A stretch of DNA of 61,266 bases from Thermoleophilia bacterium (GTDB lineage: Bacteria > Actinomycetota > Thermoleophilia > Miltoncostaeales > Miltoncostaeaceae). Positions 56,781-61,266 of this stretch are shown one piece after another (position 1 is the stretch's first letter; each line of letters begins with the position of its first letter). The translations under genes and the position numbers were made by a program. The DNA lies in contig JADGPG010000041.1 in the NCBI GenBank assembly GCA_017882545.1, positions 1 through 61,266 of the forward strand, in the 5' to 3' direction. The notes beneath the pieces are model-generated. The model was not told the DNA's origin. It was given only the letters and a program-made list of their open reading frames with translations, and made no database searches.

Positions 56781-57351
56781 CTAGACCTCGGCGGTGGCAC
56801 CCTTCCGGCGCTCGTGCCGGCGGCGCATGACCATCACGATGATGCCCGTCACGATCACCCCCGCGAGGAGCGCTCCGACGTCGCGACCGGTGTGGTGGCC
56901 GGACAGCACCCGGCCGATGCCGTACGCGCTCAGCGTGACCGAGAGCGCGTAGAGGAATGAGGCGATGAAATTCCAGATGATGAACTGGCGCAGGCGCATG
57001 CCCGCCGTTCCGGACACGACGGCCGGGGTCACGAACACGGCAAGGCGTCCCCACTTGGAGTAGGCGCGCTCACCGTCGGCGAGGATGCGCTCGCGGCAAG
57101 TCTGATGCTTGCCGGGCCGCGAAAAAAAACGACGTCCCCAGCGGAATCCGGCCGCATAGCCGATCAACCCGCCGACCTTCCCCGGCAATCGTTGCGACGA
57201 CGATCACGGCGGCGAGATCGAGTAGGCCCTGACTGGCCGCCAGTCCCGCGGCACCGAGCGTCACGGTCCCGATCATCGGAACACCGGCCCACGACAGCGT
57301 AAGGCCGACGAACAGCGCGAAGTACTGTCCCAGGCTCGCGAACAATCCCAC
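56781..57351 (-). pseudogene. DedA-family membrane protein, frameshifted
   Basis: Two overlapping frames together make one DedA/SNARE-associated protein. The first half (from GTG 57351 with GGGAGG 6 bases upstream) has GLFASLGQYFALFVGLTLSW, IGTVTLGAAGLAASQGLLDL and AAVIVVATIAG. The second half (frame from 57188) has GGLIGYAAGFRWGRRF, AYSKWGRLAVFVTPAVVSGT and IIWNFIASFLYALSVTLSAY. The two are one base out of register near 57175-57185, so a single extra base breaks the gene. DedA proteins are membrane transporters for undecaprenyl phosphate and other lipids. A sequencing error is possible; a run of eight A lies at 57122-57129. Confidence 0.7.
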
Positions 57352-57457
57352 TGGCATCCTCCCGCCGTCTCGGCCCGGGATGCCGCGCCGGCCGCCCCCG
57401 ATGGCACTGGACGATACGGATCGGGCACGCCGCGGTGCTAGGGAATACGGTCCGCAC

Positions 57458-57892
57458 ATGGGCTATCGGCGTGATGTGTCGGATTGGTGGCGGGACTTCG
57501 TCGCGGCGCTGCCCGCACGGACCGCGAAGCTCGCGGTTGTGCGACGCGACGGCGCCCCTCACGTGGCGCCGGTATGGGTGGATCTCGACGGCGATGACGT
57601 CGTCTTTATGACATCCGCGGCGACGATCAAGGGGCGGGCGATTCTGCGTGATCCACGCGTGACGCTCTGCTGGGACGACGAACGACCACCGTTCTCCTAC
57701 GTGGCCGTGTCAGGGACCGCGACGACATCCACCGACCCAGAGGAGCTCCTACGCTGGGGCACCCGAATCGGTGGGCGCTATATGGGGACCGAGCGGGCCG
57801 GTGAGTACGGACGCCGCAACGCTGTTCCGCCGGAGATGGTCGTGCGGGTCACCCCGATACGGGTCACCGGCGCCCGGGACATCGCCGACTGA
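57458..57892 (+). CDS. PPOX-class F420-dependent oxidoreductase
   Basis: A 144-residue split-barrel flavin/deazaflavin reductase-like protein. It has TAKLAVVRRDGAPHVAPVWV, VVFMTSAATIKGRAILRDPR (typical TxxxxKxRxLxxxP) and VTLCWDDERPPFSYVAVSGT, then the helix EELLRWGTRIGGRYMG. The group of PPOX-type proteins with this signature uses F420 in actinobacteria, for example in bilin or aflatoxin reduction, but the substrate here is not known. ATG 57458 gives the family start. Followed directly by a hairpin. Confidence 0.87.
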   Translation: MGYRRDVSDWWRDFVAALPARTAKLAVVRRDGAPHVAPVWVDLDGDDVVFMTSAATIKGRAILRDPRVTLCWDDERPPFSYVAVSGTATTSTDPEELLRWGTRIGGRYMGTERAGEYGRRNAVPPEMVVRVTPIRVTGARDIAD

Positions 57893-57933
57893 CCGATCTC
57901 TCCGGCGGGTACGTCCGCCCGGCGGGCGATCGG
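57893..57933 (+). terminator. imperfect hairpin after PPOX gene
   Basis: Outer arms CCGATC (57893-57898) and GATCGG (57928-57933) enclose CCGGCGG and CCGCCCGG, which pair with one bulge. It begins immediately after the stop codon. Confidence 0.45.
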
Positions 57934-58117
57934 ACGCATGAGCTCGGGCCCACGGACGGCAATGATGACGGCGGTGATGGTGACGCCCGGCGCCACACGG
58001 CGCGACACCGGCCCGCAGCGGTGGGCCGCGGCGGGAAACGGTGTGACAGACGGGCGGACGACCCGGGCGACGTCGCGATGCCGCACGCCGCCAGGCAGCA
58101 GTAGTCGCCGACATCCG

Positions 58118-58627
58118 ATCGGCCGACAGGTCGGGCTCCTCGGCCCAGACCTCAAGGCGAAGTCCGGTTGCGCGGAGCACCTGCGTGCGTGTGCCGGCGC
58201 GGGCAACACCGTTGACCGACGCCGCCGCCCAGACCTCCCCGCGGACCCGGACCCGTCCGTCCGGGGCGAGGACGTCGACGACAATGGCCTCGCGTCCCTC
58301 GATCCGATGCGGGTCGTAGTCGACCGTGCCGCGTCCCGAGATGGCAAACCACGCCATAAGCGCCGTCACGCCCGCAATCACGACCGCCGCGCCGACCACT
58401 GCCCACAAGGCCGGGGCCGACTGCCCGTCCAGAATCGCAATCACCAGCCACCCCGCGCCGATCAGCGCGAACGCGGCCGCCACGAAGTGCGCGTGCGATC
58501 CGACGCGAAATCCGGCGACCCAGATCACGAGCGCGAGGCTCAGCAGGACACCGGCAACGCTGTGTGCCCCACCACTGCGGCGCGCGCATACCGGGGCCCC
58601 GACTCGGCGGCGGACCCACGACAACAC
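58118..58627 (-). pseudogene. NfeD-like membrane protein, degenerate 3' end
   Basis: Between about 58564 and 58130 the minus strand encodes an NfeD-type protein: three membrane helices (VLLSLALVIWVAGF, FVAAAFALIGAGWLVIAIL, LWAVVGAAVVIAGVTALMAW) and the C-terminal OB-fold domain (EGREAIVVDVLAPDGRVRVR, then GTRTQVLRATGLRLEVWAEE). NfeD pairs with SPFH/stomatin proteins in membrane organisation, but none is nearby. No normal start lies close to the first helix (GTG 58627 is the best), and the frame runs on past the domain end, antisense into the PPOX gene, without family similarity. I treat it as a damaged gene, with low certainty on both ends. Confidence 0.5.
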
Positions 58628-58701
58628 CGTCCAGCGGCACCGCGCCCGCGCGGTCCGGAGGCCGATCAGCAGGCGCTCACCTGCGAGGCGACCCTGCGCG
58701 G

Positions 58702-59709
58702 CTAGCGGTCGGCGGCGCCGCGATCCCCGTACTGGGCCTCGTAGTAGGCCCGGTACTCGCCGGACTTGATCGGCTCCCACCAGCTGCGGTGATCCTGGTA
58801 CCAGGCCACGGTCGCCGCCAGACCGTCGCCGAAGTTCACCGCGGGCTCCCAACCGAGTCCGTGCAGCTTCTCGGCCGCCAGGGCATAGCGCCGATCGTGG
58901 CCGGGACGGTCGGCGACATAGCGGATCAGGTCCCGCGAGGCGCCGGTGTACTCGAGGATCCGCTCGGTGACCTCGAGGTTGGTGCGCTCATTGCCGCCAC
59001 CCACGTTGTAGACCTCCCCCGCGCGCCCGCGCTCCAGTGCCGCGAAGATCCCCGCACAGTGATCATCGACGTGGATCCAGTCACGAATCTGCTGGCCGTC
59101 GCCGTAGACCGGCAGTCCCTCGCCGTCGAGCACATTGGTCACAAACAGCGGGATCAGCTTCTCCGGGTACTGGCGCGGCCCGTAGGTGTTCGAACCCCGC
59201 GTCACGACCACGTCCATGCCGTAGGTGCGGTGCCAGGCGAGCGCCTGCAGGTCGCCGCCAGCTTTGCTTGCCGAGTACGGGCTCGAGGGCTCGACCGGGT
59301 CGGTCTCGCGGAACCGACCCTCGGCGATCGAGCCGTAGACCTCGTCCGTCGAGACCTGTACGAAGCGCGCAACCCCCGCCCGGCGAGCCTGATCCAGAAT
59401 GACGGCAGTGCCCACGACATCGGTCATCGGAAAAGCGGCCGGATCGAGGATGCTGCGGTCGACGTGGCTCTCGGCGGCCATGTTGACGACGACGTCGACG
59501 CCCTTGAGCGCGCCCGCGACATCGTCGGCGTCCGCGATGTCGGCATGCACAAAGCGGTATCCCGCATGGTCGGCGACCTCGGCGACGTTGGCCGGATTGC
59601 CGGCATAGGTCAGCTTGTCGAGATTCGTCACCTCATGGCCCCGCGCCAAGGCCATCCGCACGAATGCGGATCCGATGAACCCGCAGCCGCCGGTGACCAA
59701 GAGCCTCAT
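58702..59709 (-). CDS. rmlB: dTDP-glucose 4,6-dehydratase
   Basis: A 335-residue extended SDR that converts dTDP-glucose to dTDP-4-keto-6-deoxyglucose. NAD+ motif LLVTGGCGFIGSAFVRMALA, NMAAESHVDRSI, VQVSTDEVYGSI (catalytic Thr-Asp-Glu), YSASKAGGDLQALAWHRTYG (YxxxK) and TRGSNTYGPRQYPEKLIPLF are all classic RmlB. ATG 59709 overlaps the rmlD stop (ATGA). Second step of the dTDP-L-rhamnose pathway for cell-wall linkage or surface glycans. Confidence 0.95.
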   Translation of the reverse strand: MRLLVTGGCGFIGSAFVRMALARGHEVTNLDKLTYAGNPANVAEVADHAGYRFVHADIADADDVAGALKGVDVVVNMAAESHVDRSILDPAAFPMTDVVGTAVILDQARRAGVARFVQVSTDEVYGSIAEGRFRETDPVEPSSPYSASKAGGDLQALAWHRTYGMDVVVTRGSNTYGPRQYPEKLIPLFVTNVLDGEGLPVYGDGQQIRDWIHVDDHCAGIFAALERGRAGEVYNVGGGNERTNLEVTERILEYTGASRDLIRYVADRPGHDRRYALAAEKLHGLGWEPAVNFGDGLAATVAWYQDHRSWWEPIKSGEYRAYYEAQYGDRGAADR

Positions 59710-60536
59710 GCCGTCTCCTTGAGATAGTTCCGCAGCGCTTCGCGCCAGCTCCGCAGCCGAGGGGCACCCGGCCGGGTGACCGCGAGCACGGAGCGGGCCG
59801 GGCGTGGAGCCGGCCGGCCGAACTCGGCGGTCGTGACGTGCTCGACCCGGCACTCGATGCCGGCCTCGGCGAAAATCGCTTCGGCGAAGCCCGCCCAGGT
59901 CACCGACCCGCCTCCCGTGGTGTGGTAGACGCCCGGTTGCAGCTCGATCAGGGTCTCCAGCGCCGGGGCGAGATCCCGCGTCCAGGTCGGCGAGCCAATC
60001 TGGTCCGCGACGACCTGGACAACGTCGCGCTCACGGCCCAGCCGCAGCATCGTGTCGACGAAATTGCGCCCGTGCGCCCCGTACAGCCATGCGGTCCGGG
60101 CGATCCGGACGCCGCCGGGGTGCTCCTCGAGCGATGCCACCTCGCCGACGCGCTTGGTGCGTCCGTAGGCGCCGATCGGAGCCGTCGCATCATCCTCGGT
60201 GTAGTCGCGGTCAGAGGTGCCGTCGAAGACGTAATCGGTCGAGACATACACCAGCGCCGCACCGGCGCGCGCAGCTGCGCGCGCGACGTTCCGGGCCCCG
60301 TCCGCGTTCACCGCGGCCGCGGCGGCCTCGTTGGACTCCGCACCGTCCACGTCGGTCCAGGCCGCGGCGTGGATGATCGCCGCGGGGGCGATCTCGGCCA
60401 CGCGGGCATCGATCGGACCGGGCTCGCGGATGTCCACCTCGAGATCGACGCCGGTGACCTCGTGCCCGCGCGTCCGCAAGTACGGGATCAGGTCGGATCC
60501 CAGCATGCCGGCGGCCCCGGTAACCAAGATGCGCAT
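59706..60536 (-). CDS. rmlD: dTDP-4-dehydrorhamnose reductase
   Basis: A 276-residue SDR that performs the final NAD(P)H reduction to dTDP-L-rhamnose. MRILVTGAAGMLGSDLIPYL, AIIHAAAWTDVDGAESNEAA, LVYVSTDYVFDGTSDRDYTE, YGRTKRVGEVASLEE (YxxxK) and IARTAWLYGAHGRNFVDTML are diagnostic. The loop residues DVDGAE match the Mg2+-binding region of the dimer form. ATG 60536 lies 5 bases after the rmlA stop. Part of the rmlADB operon order; rmlC is not in the window. Confidence 0.94.
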   Translation of the reverse strand: MRILVTGAAGMLGSDLIPYLRTRGHEVTGVDLEVDIREPGPIDARVAEIAPAAIIHAAAWTDVDGAESNEAAAAAVNADGARNVARAAARAGAALVYVSTDYVFDGTSDRDYTEDDATAPIGAYGRTKRVGEVASLEEHPGGVRIARTAWLYGAHGRNFVDTMLRLGRERDVVQVVADQIGSPTWTRDLAPALETLIELQPGVYHTTGGGSVTWAGFAEAIFAEAGIECRVEHVTTAEFGRPAPRPARSVLAVTRPGAPRLRSWREALRNYLKETA

Positions 60537-60541
60537 AGCCG

Positions 60542-61266
60542 CTAGAGCAGGCCGATCGACGAGGAATCGCCCACCATGAACCGGTAGGCGCGCGGCTTTG
60601 CCTCGGAGCGCGCGATCACCGCGCCGCGCCCGACCAGGCTGCTCTCGATGCGGGCATCGATGTCCTCGATGCGGCTGTCCTCAAGGAAGATGCTGTACTC
60701 CACCTCGGCCCTCCGGATGTGCACGCCGGTCGAGATCGCCGAGTAGGGACCGACGTAGGCATCCTCCACGACCGCACCGGACCCGATGATGGCCGGACCG
60801 CGCACGGAGGAGTTGATCACCAGCGCACCAGCCTCGATGACGACGCGGCCCTCGATCGTCGAATCGCGGACGTCGCCGTCGTTGCGTGCGTCGACGACGT
60901 CGAGGATCAGACGGTTTGCTTCGAGTATGTCCTCGAGCCGCCCGGTGTCCTTCCACCAGCCCGTGACGATCGACGGATCGACGCGCTTGCCCTCGTCGAT
61001 GAGGCGCTGGATCGCGTCGGTGATTTCGAGCTCGCCGCGCGCCGAGGGGCTGATCGCCTTCGCGGCATCGATGATCGAGCGGGTGAACATGTAGACGCCG
61101 ACCAGGGCGAGGTCCGACTTCGGCTGGAGGGGCTTCTCCACCAGGCGCTCGACCCGTCCGTCGACCAGCTCGGCCACCCCGTACTCGCTCGGGTTCGACA
61201 CGCGCTGCAACAGGATCATGGCATCGGCGTCTCCTGCGCGAAATTCGTCGACGAGGCCACGGATGC
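60542..61266 (-). CDS. rmlA: glucose-1-phosphate thymidylyltransferase (partial)
   Basis: The last 241 residues of a nucleotidyltransferase; the 5' end lies beyond the window, and the frame is open to the edge. The visible part has the end of the nucleotidyltransferase domain (YGVAELVDGRVERLVEKPLQ, LVGVYMFTRSIIDAAKAISP, GELEITDAIQRLIDEG and VTGWWKDTGRLEDILEANRL), followed by a left-handed beta-helix (IEGRVVIEAGALVINSSVRG, VEDAYVGPYSAISTGVHIRR). This long form with a hexapeptide-like tail is common in actinobacteria and archaea. The operon neighbours identify it as the first step of dTDP-rhamnose synthesis. Confidence 0.92.
   Translation of the reverse strand, partial: IRGLVDEFRAGDADAMILLQRVSNPSEYGVAELVDGRVERLVEKPLQPKSDLALVGVYMFTRSIIDAAKAISPSARGELEITDAIQRLIDEGKRVDPSIVTGWWKDTGRLEDILEANRLILDVVDARNDGDVRDSTIEGRVVIEAGALVINSSVRGPAIIGSGAVVEDAYVGPYSAISTGVHIRRAEVEYSIFLEDSRIEDIDARIESSLVGRGAVIARSEAKPRAYRFMVGDSSSIGLL

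Noticed and set aside
1-61266. CRISPR arrays, tRNA, rRNA or insertion sequences
   Set aside because: I saw no regularly spaced repeats, no cloverleaf with CCA-type ends, and no transposase-like protein; a dedicated search could still find a missed tRNA.

Overview
The window is GC-rich throughout (about 70%), with frequent GTG and TTG starts, four-base ATGA gene overlaps and hairpin terminators without T-runs. The gene content (CcmABCD next to heme genes, an A2-type aa3 oxidase with a lipoprotein cytochrome c, an F420-type PPOX oxidoreductase, PIG-V and GT87 membrane mannosyltransferases, an MqnP-like prenyltransferase) points to an aerobic actinobacterium. A deep-branching lineage such as Thermoleophilia/Solirubrobacterales is my best guess, but no rRNA or other marker in the window proves it. 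Region by region: positions 1-2.3 kb hold a SnoaL-like protein and a divergent cupin/TetR pair with a perfect palindrome between them. Positions 2.9-10.9 kb are a sparse, accessory-looking stretch. It carries a family of exported, probably beta-sandwich paralogues (2938, 6027, 8467, 9235, 9760, with a domain-swapped relative at 10399). At least two copies are visibly broken, and truncated GAF and PAS genes and a cysteine-rich SufR-like regulator lie among them. Positions 10.9-13 kb hold a PAP2 phosphatase, a two-domain VOC protein and a PLDc_N/SHOCT membrane protein. Positions 13-31 kb are the respiratory core. Minus-strand genes run ubiA/mqnP, ccmA, ccmB, ccmC, ccmD, precorrin-2 dehydrogenase, hemA, hemC, cobA-hemD, SAM hydrolase. 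A second run has cox2, cox1, cox3, cytochrome c, SDR and VanX-like peptidase, and a third has a small COX2-like membrane protein, ctaB (heme O synthase) and an MFS transporter. Together these make heme and siroheme, export heme for cytochrome c, farnesylate heme, and build the terminal oxidase. Subunit I carries an unusual C-terminal extension of two universal-stress-protein-like domains. Positions 31-36 kb hold an FAD oxidoreductase followed by glcDEF, the three-subunit glycolate oxidase. Positions 36-39 kb hold a small helical protein and an SF2 helicase with an Arg-rich tail. Positions 39-49 kb are a mixed accessory/catabolic region: a LytR_C surface protein, a rare-looking fusion of a luciferase-like monooxygenase to a benzoate-CoA-ligase-like adenylating enzyme, an epoxide-hydrolase-like hydrolase, two exported enzymes (CapA-like and phosphodiester-glycosidase-like), a HAD hydrolase, and a tight SDR-thioesterase-CoA ligase operon containing a second ligase of the same family. 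Positions 49-61 kb hold envelope and glycan genes (membrane proteins, GT2 plus DUF2304, PIG-V-like and GT87 mannosyltransferases), assorted small enzymes, a frameshifted DedA gene, a degenerate NfeD gene, and the dTDP-rhamnose genes rmlB, rmlD and rmlA, the last cut by the window edge. No tRNA, rRNA, CRISPR array or insertion sequence was recognised.
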